Positions 43,698-52,579 of a stretch of 64,000 bases of DNA are shown here, one piece after another. How positions within the stretch are numbered: position 1 is the first letter of the stretch; each line of letters begins with the position of its first letter. The translations under genes were made by a program, and so were the position numbers. The notes below the pieces were generated by a model, which was not told the DNA's origin, ran no database searches, and saw only the letters and a list, made by a program, of their open reading frames with translations. Source of the stretch: Phocaeicola oris (GTDB lineage Bacteria > Bacteroidota > Bacteroidia > Bacteroidales > Bacteroidaceae); NCBI RefSeq assembly GCF_021295095.1, contig NZ_JAJLQX010000019.1:1-64000 (forward strand), read 5' to 3'.

Positions 43698-44852
43698 TTA
43701 TTCGTTGATATACATTATTACGTAATCAGTTGACTTATCCAAAGACTCAACAAGAGCAGGATCTTTCTCTATGTAGATTCTCCCGGCAGGAATATTATAA
43801 TCTTTAGTGAGAGAATCACGAATAGACTGAGCACGTTGTATAAATAAATCTGCATTCTTTGTAGCCTTACCTAATACAGTAATATACAAATCAGCATTAT
43901 TCAACTCTTTCATAGCCTCAGCCGCGGTATAAACATTTACTTCCTGCAATTTATCAATTTCGGAAGAACCTTTAGCAAATGAGATCAGAGTATTAATCTG
44001 TTTGCTATTGATGGTATTAATATTCGGATGGGCAGCAGCATAAGCTCTATCATCAGCAGCTTTCTGGCGTAAACGGTTAATTTCTTGATTCATGACATCA
44101 TACTTGTTCCAATCACGACGAGCATAAGTAAACTCATGGGAGCCATCATGATTTTTAAAGCGATAAACAAAACCAAGCATTAAATTGAAATGACCATCAT
44201 AACGATTATTTTCAATCAAACCATCATAAGAATCATCCAACCAGTGATTTGTTGCCTCAACTGTCAAATCCCATGCTTCACTCAACCGCCAGATACTCAT
44301 TAAGCCCAAACGTCCTGTAAGTAACCAGCCTTTTGGATCCGGAACCACATTATTTTTATAATCGAACACATGCTCCGTTCCAAATCCCAAAATACCGACA
44401 AAATTAAACGAACGGCTTTCTTTATAGCCACAGAACAAATTTGTGAAGTTAAACATTCCATCTAATCCTCCTCCCAATGCCCACCATTTAGGATTTGCTC
44501 CCGCATCATAAGTTGCCGTGTTTTTTGCAAGAGATACATTCGCACGTAATGCTACATACGGCGATAACCATTTTCCAAGAGACAGAGCACCCATTGGACG
44601 AATCTGCTTAAAGCTTCCTGAAAAATCTTCATCAGCACCCCAATTAAAGGTTCCACCTCCATGAATTCCAAAGAACCAATTGTCTCCGAACTGCGACTTG
44701 TTCAGCACTCTACTGTTACTGTCACTTTTATCTTCCCAATAGCCTTGCTTTGTATTAGTAATCGTATCACTTACAACCACTTGAGCAAAACCAGCCATGG
44801 TACTAAAGAAAATTGCCATAAGGACAAGTCCTAACTTTTCCACACGATTCAT
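43698..44852 (-). CDS. OmpA-like outer-membrane protein (paralogue of the next gene)
   Basis: 384 residues with a signal peptide (ends near residue 23, GFAQ), a barrel domain sharing features with the 42473 protein (GDNWFFGIHGGGTFNWG and GDNWFVTLHGGLNLPLG occupy the same place), and a weaker OmpA-like C-terminus (ADLYITVLGKATKNADLFIQRAQSIRDSL). The tandem pair suggests gene duplication. The OmpA motif here is degenerate, so peptidoglycan binding is uncertain. Confidence 0.82.
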   Translation of the reverse strand: MNRVEKLGLVLMAIFFSTMAGFAQVVVSDTITNTKQGYWEDKSDSNSRVLNKSQFGDNWFFGIHGGGTFNWGADEDFSGSFKQIRPMGALSLGKWLSPYVALRANVSLAKNTATYDAGANPKWWALGGGLDGMFNFTNLFCGYKESRSFNFVGILGFGTEHVFDYKNNVVPDPKGWLLTGRLGLMSIWRLSEAWDLTVEATNHWLDDSYDGLIENNRYDGHFNLMLGFVYRFKNHDGSHEFTYARRDWNKYDVMNQEINRLRQKAADDRAYAAAHPNINTINSKQINTLISFAKGSSEIDKLQEVNVYTAAEAMKELNNADLYITVLGKATKNADLFIQRAQSIRDSLTKDYNIPAGRIYIEKDPALVESLDKSTDYVIMYINE

Positions 44853-44914
44853 TGTTTAATCATTTAAAATAAAACAAATTATAAATTATCACTTATTTTC
44901 TTCATCCTTTAATT

Positions 44915-46804
44915 CTACAATTCCACAAGTTTGGAATGAAGACTCCTAAAGTCAGAAACCATCAACTTAATTTGCCGAATTGTTTCTGTTTTATCTTGAG
45001 TTCTTGCAAGGTCAAGTAAATAGTTTATCGACTGATTAACTTCTTCATACTCATACCCTACCGTATTTGCTCTATAAATTTTCGGATTCACTGTGGGAAA
45101 TGAATTTTCTTTTTTATAAAGTAACTCCTCATATAATTTCTCACCAGGCCGAAGAGCTGTAAATTCTATCTTAATATCCACATCCGGACGCAGACCACTA
45201 AGTTCTATCATACGTTTAGCCAATTCAACAATCTTAACCGGCTTGCCCATATCAAATATAAAAATATCATTACCTTCCCCTATATAAGCAGCTTCAAGAA
45301 CCAAACGACAAGCTTCCGGAATAGTCATAAAATATCTGATAACTTCGGGATGGGTAACTGTAACCGGACCACCAGCAAGAATCTGCTTACGAAACAATGG
45401 AATTACACTGCCTTTACTTCCCAGAACATTCCCAAAGCGAGTTGTAACAAATGTAGTTTTTCCTTGCACTCTTCCCAATTTAATAGCCTCTCCCAAACTC
45501 TGTACATACATTTCCGCTACCCGCTTTGTAGCTCCCATTACACTACTGGGATAAACAGCCTTATCAGTAGAGATCATAATAAATTTATCAACGCCGTACT
45601 TTACAGACAAATCAGCTACAGTCTTCGTTCCACCATCATTATCGATAACAGCCTCGCAAGGATATTCTTCCATTAACGGGACATGCTTGTACGCCGCGGC
45701 ATGGAATATAACATTCGGATGATATAGATTCATCAAAAAATCCATACGATCAGCATTACGGACATCTGCAATAACAGAAACAATAGATTTTTCTGGAAAC
45801 TTCTTCTTTAGATCCAAATCAATCTGATAAATCGCTGTTTCTGAAAAATCAAGTACAATTAGTTGCTTAAAGTCACAACGACAAAGTTGTCTGCAAAGTT
45901 CACTGCCAATACTTCCAGCCCCACCGGTCACCATCACAACTTTATCTCTTATATTAGACTGAATATGATCAAAATCAATCTTTATCTCGTCTCGCCCTAA
46001 CAAATCCTCAATCTGAACTGTACGCATTTGAATGTCTGCTACATTCTTTGGCATCTCTGCCATTGGAGCAATTCGCAAGCAGACATTATGCTTCAGTCCG
46101 TAATTAATCAATTCTTCGTCAGCATGCAAATCCTGATTATTTATAAAAAACAGATCTTTTACTTCCCATTTTCTTATTAATTCTCCAAAACCGTTCAAGT
46201 CTTTCAAATAAAAAATACGATAACCTGCAATTCGATAATCTTTCCATTGGGAACTGCGAGTTACGTATCCAATAACTTGATATTTTTTGCTGTTTCGCAA
46301 ATAATTAGCTAAACTAATAGCCGCGTCTGATATACCATATATTAACGCGTTTTCCGCTTTATCAACAATCTTGTTTATTACATAATAGTAGAAACTAACA
46401 ACAAAAACCCTCTCCAACGTAAGCAGCATAACAGAAAGTATAAAATCTACTATAATAATGGAATAAACAAAGCGACCAACATAATCTAAATAGATATAAG
46501 CAATAATCAATAGGGTAATATCTTTTAAGAACATAGCATAAACTATACGCATTAACTCTGCTAATGTCGCATGTCTTATAATGCCGTCATTCGTTTTGCA
46601 TATCCAAGTCCAAATCAGACTTACTACAGTAGAAATAATTAGAATAAGCCATACAAAACCAGGAACTACATCAATAGACAATAAATAATTAAAGAACAAA
46701 TAGCTGAGTAAAATAGATATAACAGAAAGGAAACAATCTGCTACCCAAACGATATAGCGGCTTACATAGCTAAAATGAGTAAATAATATTCTTAAAAGAT
46801 TCAT
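44915..46804 (-). CDS. PglF/CapD-like UDP-GlcNAc 4,6-dehydratase
   Basis: A 629-residue membrane enzyme. Four TM segments (about 12-130) and a CoA-binding-like domain precede a short-chain dehydrogenase domain: TGGAGSIGSELCRQ (293-306), FMISTDKAVYPSSVMGATKR (catalytic region), and FGNVLGSKGSVIPLF, PVTVTHPEVIRYFM. The product is a UDP-4-keto-6-deoxy-GlcNAc (or its C5 epimer) for the aminotransferase. It is the first biosynthetic gene after upxY and a 361-base leader. Confidence 0.93.
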   Translation of the reverse strand: MNLLRILFTHFSYVSRYIVWVADCFLSVISILLSYLFFNYLLSIDVVPGFVWLILIISTVVSLIWTWICKTNDGIIRHATLAELMRIVYAMFLKDITLLIIAYIYLDYVGRFVYSIIIVDFILSVMLLTLERVFVVSFYYYVINKIVDKAENALIYGISDAAISLANYLRNSKKYQVIGYVTRSSQWKDYRIAGYRIFYLKDLNGFGELIRKWEVKDLFFINNQDLHADEELINYGLKHNVCLRIAPMAEMPKNVADIQMRTVQIEDLLGRDEIKIDFDHIQSNIRDKVVMVTGGAGSIGSELCRQLCRCDFKQLIVLDFSETAIYQIDLDLKKKFPEKSIVSVIADVRNADRMDFLMNLYHPNVIFHAAAYKHVPLMEEYPCEAVIDNDGGTKTVADLSVKYGVDKFIMISTDKAVYPSSVMGATKRVAEMYVQSLGEAIKLGRVQGKTTFVTTRFGNVLGSKGSVIPLFRKQILAGGPVTVTHPEVIRYFMTIPEACRLVLEAAYIGEGNDIFIFDMGKPVKIVELAKRMIELSGLRPDVDIKIEFTALRPGEKLYEELLYKKENSFPTVNPKIYRANTVGYEYEEVNQSINYLLDLARTQDKTETIRQIKLMVSDFRSLHSKLVEL

Positions 46805-47165
46805 ACACCCAGCATATTAGCTTCCAAACTCAAAAATAATTCCTTGGGGTCACCCGAAAAGTGATTTCCCGGGGTAAAGAAATAATTAAAATTCTCAAAA
46901 TCAATTCATTAAGTCGTATTTTATTCCCTAAAAATAACATTGAGAACCAATAAATGTCACAAAATTCATCCAATTAAGTATTCTCATAATAGTAAAAAAG
47001 TTTCTATTTATTTCAAATAACACCTTTTATACCATCTTCTATTCTACAAAAATAGCACAATAAAATAAAAAAGTTCGCATATAATAAAAATTTTATAATA
47101 TTTCCTTATCAAAATATATCATTATAATATGTCAAAAAAACTCCTCACTCTCATCAATCCTATTA
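46805..47165. promoter_or_regulatory. Intergenic stretch between upxY and the rest of the CPS operon
   Basis: 361 bases with no gene, very AT-rich except for a GC-richer island. Reading in the direction of transcription, that island (46846-46870) can fold as GGG..TCAC..GTGA..CCC, a small imperfect hairpin. As UpxY family members antiterminate the transcript of their own locus, the stretch may hold pause or termination signals, but no classical terminator with a T-run was identified. Confidence 0.35.
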
Positions 47166-47714
47166 TTATATCTTATCAACCATCGAAGGATGTAAAGCAA
47201 TTGTCGCAACAGCAACAAATCCTTCAATACTAACAACTACACGCATTCCTTCTCTTACTTTCAAGAACACACCCTCAACACCTTTCCAGATACCGCTATT
47301 AATTCGTACCTTATCACCTTCTCGCAACTTAACTTCTTCCGGAGAAAGATATAAAATCTGTTCTTCTGTTCTTCCGGCTACTGCAATAAAATCGTACATC
47401 TGCTTATCAGGCACTATCAAAGGCTTATGCTTCTCTTTATCCATTATATAACGAATAAGAGACTGAAGAGTTGACGTTTTCTTCAATTCTTCTAATTTTC
47501 CTTTGGTACAATGGACAAAAATTAAATTGCTAATAACTGGAACAAGTTTTCGGATTATTTTTTCCTGACGTTCAGACACGACATAATGCATAGGGATAAA
47601 ATTTTCTATTTGATTTGAATCAAGATAATCTTTCACCTTCATACCTCGTGAATATGTGCATCTCAAAACAAACCAAATTTTCTTTTCTTCCACATTTTGT
47701 GTCTGTGTCATCAT
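47166..47714 (-). CDS. upxY: UpxY-family transcription antiterminator
   Basis: A 182-residue NusG-like protein. The N-terminal NGN-type domain has WFVLRCTYSRGMKVKDYLDSN and a C-terminal KOW stretch reads LREGDKVRINSGIWKGVEGVFLKV. In Bacteroides each capsule locus opens with its own UpxY, which prevents premature termination in the locus leader. The partner gene upxZ, often second in these loci, is not present. Two ATGs in tandem (47714 and 47711) are possible starts; a TATCTTTG promoter box lies at 47735-47742. Confidence 0.93.
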   Translation of the reverse strand: MMTQTQNVEEKKIWFVLRCTYSRGMKVKDYLDSNQIENFIPMHYVVSERQEKIIRKLVPVISNLIFVHCTKGKLEELKKTSTLQSLIRYIMDKEKHKPLIVPDKQMYDFIAVAGRTEEQILYLSPEEVKLREGDKVRINSGIWKGVEGVFLKVREGMRVVVSIEGFVAVATIALHPSMVDKI

Positions 47715-47734
47715 CTAATTATTATATGATAATG

Positions 47735-47766
47735 CAAAGATATTTATTAATTTTCAATCGGCAAGA
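47735..47766 (-). promoter_or_regulatory. Predicted CPS operon promoter
   Basis: On the minus strand the -7 box TATCTTTG (47735-47742) is followed 18 bases upstream by a TTGC-containing -33 element (about 47761-47764). No long flanking inverted repeats for a DNA invertase were identified, so it looks like a fixed promoter. It stands 21 bases ahead of upxY. Confidence 0.65.
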
Positions 47767-48257
47767 CTATTTGATAGAAAAATAAAAAATATTCTTCCAC
47801 TATTCAATTTTATATATACTAATGCAAATTCAACAAATACTAAAATAATACGAACTGCGTATCATTGTTTCTTCTTAAAAAGGACGCACTGTTAATATCA
47901 ACCATATAAGCTATTATTCCGATGCGCATGAAGATGAAAAGTGACGCGGATGAGTTGACCGGTTCATGCGGATGAGTTGCTCAACTGATGCGGATGAGTT
48001 GGTCGATTCATACGTATGAGTTGGACGATTTACACGGACCGCTTTATTCGATTATACGCATCGAAACAGTAGCTGCATATTGTTAACTTCGTTTATCATT
48101 AAAATGCTAACCCAACTTATCAAAACATTAGATTTGAACTTTCATAACCCATTTTTTAGCTGAAAATATAATTAATAATAGTTATTTATCAAAAGGTTTT
48201 ATATCTTTGCATGAGTAAATAAAAAGAAAATATTCAAACTTTATAAAATTTAGTCAC
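47767..48257. other. Intergenic region between the CPS operon and mdh
   Basis: No gene. It contains the repeat element (47891-48087), a short palindrome ATACG-aactg-CGTAT (47848-47862) and, near the end, a TATCTTTG -7 box on the plus strand at about 48202-48209, about 50 bases ahead of mdh. The remainder is AT-rich and unremarkable. Confidence 0.6.
47891..48087 (+). repeat. Dispersed 22-bp-unit element, copy 1 (seven units, inverted ends)
   Basis: A head (47891-47921, GTTAATATCAACCATATAAG onward) is followed by seven 22-bp units at 47922, 47944, 47966, 47988, 48010, 48032 and 48054. Units 2-5 share ATrCGnATGAGTTG. The right end (48054-48087) is an imperfect inverted copy of the head, giving a MITE-like outline. 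It lies between the CPS promoter and mdh. No open frame was found in it. Confidence 0.8.
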
Positions 48258-49268
48258 ATGGAATATCTAACAAATGACAAGCTGGTCATTGTCGGCGCAG
48301 CCGGAATGATTGGCTCAAACATGGTTCAAACAGCTTTGATGTTGCACCTTACAAACAACATTTGCCTTTATGATGTATTCTCAGCTGAAGGTGTTGCTGA
48401 GGAAATGCGTCAGAGTGGTTTCGACGATGCAAATATCGTTTCAACAACTGACCCACAAGAGGCTTTCACAGACGCAAAATATATCATTTCCTCAGGTGGC
48501 GCTCCACGTAAAGAGGGTATGACTCGTGAAGATTTGTTAGCAGGAAACTCAAAAGCTGCTCAGGAATTAGGTGAAAACATTAAGAAATATTGTCCGAACG
48601 CTAAATTCTGTGTTATCATTTTTAATCCGGCAGACATCACCGGCTTGGTAACATTGGTATATTCAGGTTTAAAACCAAATCAAGTAGCAACACTTGCCGC
48701 TCTCGACTCAACTCGTTTGAAAGGTGCTCTCGCAAAACATTTTGGTGTCAGCCAAGCTGTTATTAAGAACGCTTACACTTATGGAGGCCACGGAGAGAAA
48801 ATGGCAGTATTCGCGTCTCCAACAACCGTTGACGGTGTTAAGTTAGTGGATATCATTGCCGGTAAAGCTACAGTTAACGGTAAGGGATTAAGCGCAGACG
48901 AATGGGCTGTAATGCAGAAAGAAGTTACTCAGGGTGGAGCAAAGATTATCGAACTCCGTCGTCGTTCTTCATTCCAAAGTCCGTCATACTTAGCTGTTAA
49001 AATGATTGAAGCCGCTATGGGTGGTGAAGAGTTCGTTTATCCTTCAGGAACCTATGCCGACACATCTCGTTACAACCATGTAATGATGGCTATGCCTACC
49101 CACATCAACGCAGAAGGTGTATACACCAAACCTGTTATGGGTACAGCCGAAGAAATCGCTGCCTTAGACGCAAGTTACAAACACTTGCAAGGTCTTCGCG
49201 ATCAAGTAATTGCTATGGGCAGTCTTCCTGCTGTTGAAGATTGGCACAAAGTTAATCCGAATCTCTAA
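48258..49268 (+). CDS. mdh: Malate dehydrogenase
   Basis: A 336-residue NAD-dependent enzyme interconverting malate and oxaloacetate. Start: LVIVGAAGMIGSNMVQTA (Rossmann nucleotide site), SGGAPRKEGMTREDLL (mobile loop with Arg), NPADITG and the catalytic-His region YTYGGHGEKMAVF. In anaerobic Bacteroidota it feeds the reductive branch to fumarate and succinate. It is transcribed alone with a terminator at 49284. Confidence 0.93.
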   Translation: MEYLTNDKLVIVGAAGMIGSNMVQTALMLHLTNNICLYDVFSAEGVAEEMRQSGFDDANIVSTTDPQEAFTDAKYIISSGGAPRKEGMTREDLLAGNSKAAQELGENIKKYCPNAKFCVIIFNPADITGLVTLVYSGLKPNQVATLAALDSTRLKGALAKHFGVSQAVIKNAYTYGGHGEKMAVFASPTTVDGVKLVDIIAGKATVNGKGLSADEWAVMQKEVTQGGAKIIELRRRSSFQSPSYLAVKMIEAAMGGEEFVYPSGTYADTSRYNHVMMAMPTHINAEGVYTKPVMGTAEEIAALDASYKHLQGLRDQVIAMGSLPAVEDWHKVNPNL

Positions 49269-49283
49269 TAATTCCGATTCAAT

Positions 49284-49321
49284 AAAAAATAGGTCTCTAT
49301 TTTGATAGAGGCCTATTTTTT
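49284..49321 (+). terminator. Intrinsic terminator after mdh
   Basis: Arms 49284-49300 (AAAAAATAGGTCTCTAT) and 49305-49321 with a TTTG loop; one G-U-type mismatch. A T-run closes the 3' arm. It lies 16 bases after the mdh stop and 19 before dnaG. Confidence 0.85.
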
Positions 49322-49339
49322 TATATCTTCGCTTCCGTT

Positions 49340-51454
49340 ATGATCGATCGGGCAACCATAGATAAGGTAATGGATGCTTCCAACATTGTGGAAGTGGTTT
49401 CTGAATTTGTAACTCTCAGGAAACGCGGAGTGAACTATGTCGGGCTTTGTCCTTTCCATGACGATAAAACTCCTTCCTTCTATGTATCGCCGGCCAAGAA
49501 TTTCTGTAAATGCTTTGCTTGTGGTAAAGGTGGAAATGCCGTTCATTTTATAATGGAACACGAACAACTGACATACCCAGAGGCTATCCGATGGTTAGCC
49601 AAGAAATACAATATAGAAATACAGGAAAAGGAATTAACTCCCGAAGAATTAGTCAGGCAAAACGAGAGAGAGAGCATGTTTGTAGTAAATAACTATGCTC
49701 GCGATTACTTTATGGATGTGCTGCATAATACTTCAGATGGGAAAAGCATCGGTATGACCTATTTTCATCAACGGGGTATTCACGATGATATGATTCAAAA
49801 ATTCCAGTTGGGCTATAGCATAAGAAACAATCGCGCGTTCTCAAAAGAAGCGCTTCGAAAAGGATATAAAGAAGAATTCCTTACCGGTACCGGACTAAGC
49901 ATTAAGCACGATGATGGGACTTTACGCGACCGATTTTGGGGAAGAGTCATGTACCCTTGGCATACCATAACCGGCAAAGTTGTCGCTTTCAGCGGACGAG
50001 TACTTGAATCGAATGCCAAAGTCGCTAAGTATGTCAACTCTCCGGAGAGTGACATCTATCAGAAACGAAAAGAACTCTATGGACTTTACTTTGCAAAACA
50101 AGCTATTGTGAAGCAATCGAAAGTCTACTTGGTTGAAGGTCAGATGGATGTTATATCCATGCACCAATGCGGCATTGAAAATGTTGTTGCCAACTCCGGA
50201 ACCTCACTTACTCCGGAACAGATAAGATTGCTACATCGTTTCACGAATAATATTACCTTATTATATGATGGCGATGCTGCCGGTATACATGCCAGTATGC
50301 GTGGTATCGATCTTCTTCTATCGGAAGGAATGAACATAAAAGTATTACTGTTACCCAATGGCGAAGACCCTGATAGCTTTGCCCGTACGCATAATGCATC
50401 TGAATTTCAGGAATTCATCAATGAACATGAAGAAGATTTCATTCGTTTCAAAACCCGCGTTCTAATGGATGAAGCTAAAAACGACCCTGTTAAGCGAGCT
50501 CAATTAATAGCAAATATCGCCCAAAGTATTAGCCAAATACCGGATAAGATAATTCGTTTCACCTATAGTCAGGAATGCGCAAGCATCTTACAGGTAGATG
50601 AAAAGATAATCCTGAATGAATTTGAAAAGTACGTTAAGAAACGCAAAGAAGGATTCCTCTCCGAGCAACGAGAACAACGTGAGAGAAAAGATCAGGAATT
50701 AAATAAGACGATGAAACAAATCCGGCAAAGCAACGATGTTACCTCATTGCCGGAACCTCCCATGCAAGACGCAGGAATACCTGTCCCTGAAACTTTGGCA
50801 AACAATATCACTATGGAAGAGAATATTCCTGATCCTCCTTTTGATAATATGGAGCCAATAGTAGAAGAAAAGCCTTCCACTACTTATATATCATCATCCG
50901 AACGAGAGAAGTTCTTATTCTACGCTAAAGAAAAGGAATTAATGCGCGTAATCGTTCGCTATGGAGAATGTTCATTTTGCAAAATACAAGATGAAAATGG
51001 AAAAGACAAGAATTTATCTGTTCTTGAATTTATATATAAAGACTTGAATCATGACGGACTGCAATTCCATAATCCATTACATAACAGGATGATAGAAGAA
51101 GGAATGAAACATATTAAAGAAAGTGGATTTACTTGTGAACACTTTTATATTAATCATCCGGACCAAGAAATAAGTATGGAAGCAGTAGACTTATTAAGTA
51201 AGAAATATCAATTGAGTAAACTTTGGAATGATAACAGCTCAGAAAGAAATCACTTGGAACAAGACATCCCGGAAATTATTCTTTCGTACAAAAGCACGTA
51301 TGTAAAGGAAGAAATGGACCAAATAAACCGTAAATTAGTTGATCCGGACATCATGAAAGATAATGATCAAATCGTTGAGATTATGAAACGATGTAAGGAA
51401 CTAAGTCAGATTCAAAAACAAATCTCGCTAAAGAACGGACAAATTTTTCTTTAA
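49340..51454 (+). CDS. dnaG: DNA primase
   Basis: A 704-residue primase that lays RNA primers at the replication fork. The N-terminal zinc-binding domain has Cys37, His40, Cys58 and Cys61 (CPFHDDKTPSF, CKCFACGKGG). The TOPRIM core carries VYLVEGQMDVISMH and LLYDGDAAG. The C-terminal portion (from about 430) is charged and low in conservation and is probably the helicase-binding domain. ATG 49340 sits in the right place for the family's N-terminus. Confidence 0.93.
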   Translation: MIDRATIDKVMDASNIVEVVSEFVTLRKRGVNYVGLCPFHDDKTPSFYVSPAKNFCKCFACGKGGNAVHFIMEHEQLTYPEAIRWLAKKYNIEIQEKELTPEELVRQNERESMFVVNNYARDYFMDVLHNTSDGKSIGMTYFHQRGIHDDMIQKFQLGYSIRNNRAFSKEALRKGYKEEFLTGTGLSIKHDDGTLRDRFWGRVMYPWHTITGKVVAFSGRVLESNAKVAKYVNSPESDIYQKRKELYGLYFAKQAIVKQSKVYLVEGQMDVISMHQCGIENVVANSGTSLTPEQIRLLHRFTNNITLLYDGDAAGIHASMRGIDLLLSEGMNIKVLLLPNGEDPDSFARTHNASEFQEFINEHEEDFIRFKTRVLMDEAKNDPVKRAQLIANIAQSISQIPDKIIRFTYSQECASILQVDEKIILNEFEKYVKKRKEGFLSEQREQRERKDQELNKTMKQIRQSNDVTSLPEPPMQDAGIPVPETLANNITMEENIPDPPFDNMEPIVEEKPSTTYISSSEREKFLFYAKEKELMRVIVRYGECSFCKIQDENGKDKNLSVLEFIYKDLNHDGLQFHNPLHNRMIEEGMKHIKESGFTCEHFYINHPDQEISMEAVDLLSKKYQLSKLWNDNSSERNHLEQDIPEIILSYKSTYVKEEMDQINRKLVDPDIMKDNDQIVEIMKRCKELSQIQKQISLKNGQIFL

Positions 51455-51460
51455 ACCTCA

Positions 51461-52060
51461 CTAATTCTCTCCTCTAATTAAATTCATAAACTCTTGACGA
51501 GTCTTTGCCTGATTAAAAGCTCCGGTAAAATCAGAAGTCATGGTAATAGAGCCCTGCTTTTCCACTCCCCTCATTTGCATGCACATGTGCTGTGCTTCAA
51601 GAACAACCATTACACCTAATGGTTGAAGAGCTTCTTGAATACACTCTTTAATCTGACAAGTCATGCGTTCTTGAACTTGAAGTCGATGAGAAAACACATC
51701 CACCACCCTGGCAATTTTACTCAGTCCCGTAATATATCCATTAGGTATATATCCCACATGAGCTTTTCCATAAAAAGGAAGTATATGATGTTCGCAAAGA
51801 GAATAGAACGCAATATCCTTTACAATAACCATTTGACTATATGGTTCTCTGAAACGGGCTTGCATTAAAATGGCATGTGGATCTTGTTCATATCCTCGAG
51901 TCAAAGTAAGCATCGCTTTGGCAACCCTCTCAGGAGTCTTAACAACCCCTTCCCTTTCCGGATTCTCTCCAAGAAGCCTAAGAATAGCCTCATAATGCCC
52001 CATCAAATCCTCAATTTTCTCTTTTGCCCATTCCGGATGTGCTAATTCCTCCATAATCAT
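51461..52060 (-). CDS. folE: GTP cyclohydrolase I
   Basis: A 199-residue enzyme converting GTP to 7,8-dihydroneopterin triphosphate, the first step of folate synthesis. Zinc and substrate sites are seen in [21 protein letters not shown] and the C-terminal [19 protein letters not shown] 52060 overlaps the stop of the SPOR gene by 4 bases (ATGA); an alternative ATG is at 52054. Its last base lies six bases from the end of the convergent dnaG gene. Confidence 0.93.
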   Translation of the reverse strand: MIMEELAHPEWAKEKIEDLMGHYEAILRLLGENPEREGVVKTPERVAKAMLTLTRGYEQDPHAILMQARFREPYSQMVIVKDIAFYSLCEHHILPFYGKAHVGYIPNGYITGLSKIARVVDVFSHRLQVQERMTCQIKECIQEALQPLGVMVVLEAQHMCMQMRGVEKQGSITMTSDFTGAFNQAKTRQEFMNLIRGEN

Positions 52061-52509
52061 TCCTTTGAAACATTAATTTGTTCACGAACAATAGACACTT
52101 CCTTAAAAAATCCTGTAGCTTTCAATTTCCTCATAGTAATATAAGCCTCCTCCATAGACTTGAAATCCCCTACTCGACACAGCCAACGCGGAGGAAGGAA
52201 ATAAGTATAAACCGGAATGTCAGGGAATTCAGTTTCTACTTTATGAGCCACACTATGAGCCATGCTACGGGCATCACGGGAATTATTACCGGCATAAACT
52301 TGAACACGATATCCTCGAGCTTTCAACTCTCTATTCCCTGACTCATCAAACTTCTTTGGAATCCCAACCAAAGACGCGATAGAAGAATCCTGATGGATAG
52401 TAACTGTCCCCTGCCATGAACCACTCTGTTCAAGTTCTTCAAAAATATTATTCTGAGCCTTAACAGTCAAAGCAAAAAAGGCAAGAGCTATGGCAAATAA
52501 ATATCTCAT
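52057..52509 (-). CDS. SPOR-domain envelope protein
   Basis: A 150-residue secreted protein with a signal peptide (ends about residue 18, TVKAQ) and a C-terminal SPOR-type domain ([42 protein letters not shown]). SPOR domains bind denuded septal peptidoglycan. It is transcribed with folE and lies immediately downstream of the tpiA terminator. Confidence 0.8.
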   Translation of the reverse strand: MRYLFAIALAFFALTVKAQNNIFEELEQSGSWQGTVTIHQDSSIASLVGIPKKFDESGNRELKARGYRVQVYAGNNSRDARSMAHSVAHKVETEFPDIPVYTYFLPPRWLCRVGDFKSMEEAYITMRKLKATGFFKEVSIVREQINVSKE

Positions 52510-52538
52510 GTCGCAAATTAATAGATAATAAATAGTAG

Positions 52539-52568
52539 AAAGTGAGCAGAGAGTCCTCTGCTCACTTT
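52539..52568 (-). terminator. Intrinsic terminator after tpiA
   Basis: A perfect 13-bp inverted repeat AAAGTGAGCAGAG (52539-52551 and 52556-52568) with a 4-base loop, followed on the minus strand by a moderately T-rich stretch. It separates tpiA from the SPOR and folE genes. Confidence 0.8.
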
Positions 52569-52579
52569 ATTAATTAGAA

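Noticed and set aside
47715-47890. Invertible promoter for the capsule operon
   Set aside because: Only a short palindrome (47848-47862) was found on one side. A loosely similar AGTTCGCATAT near 47076 lies beyond upxY, so inversion would move the gene as well. No convincing flanking pair is visible.
47922-48075. CRISPR array
   Set aside because: The 22-bp units run head to tail without unique spacers, vary between units, and no cas gene is near.
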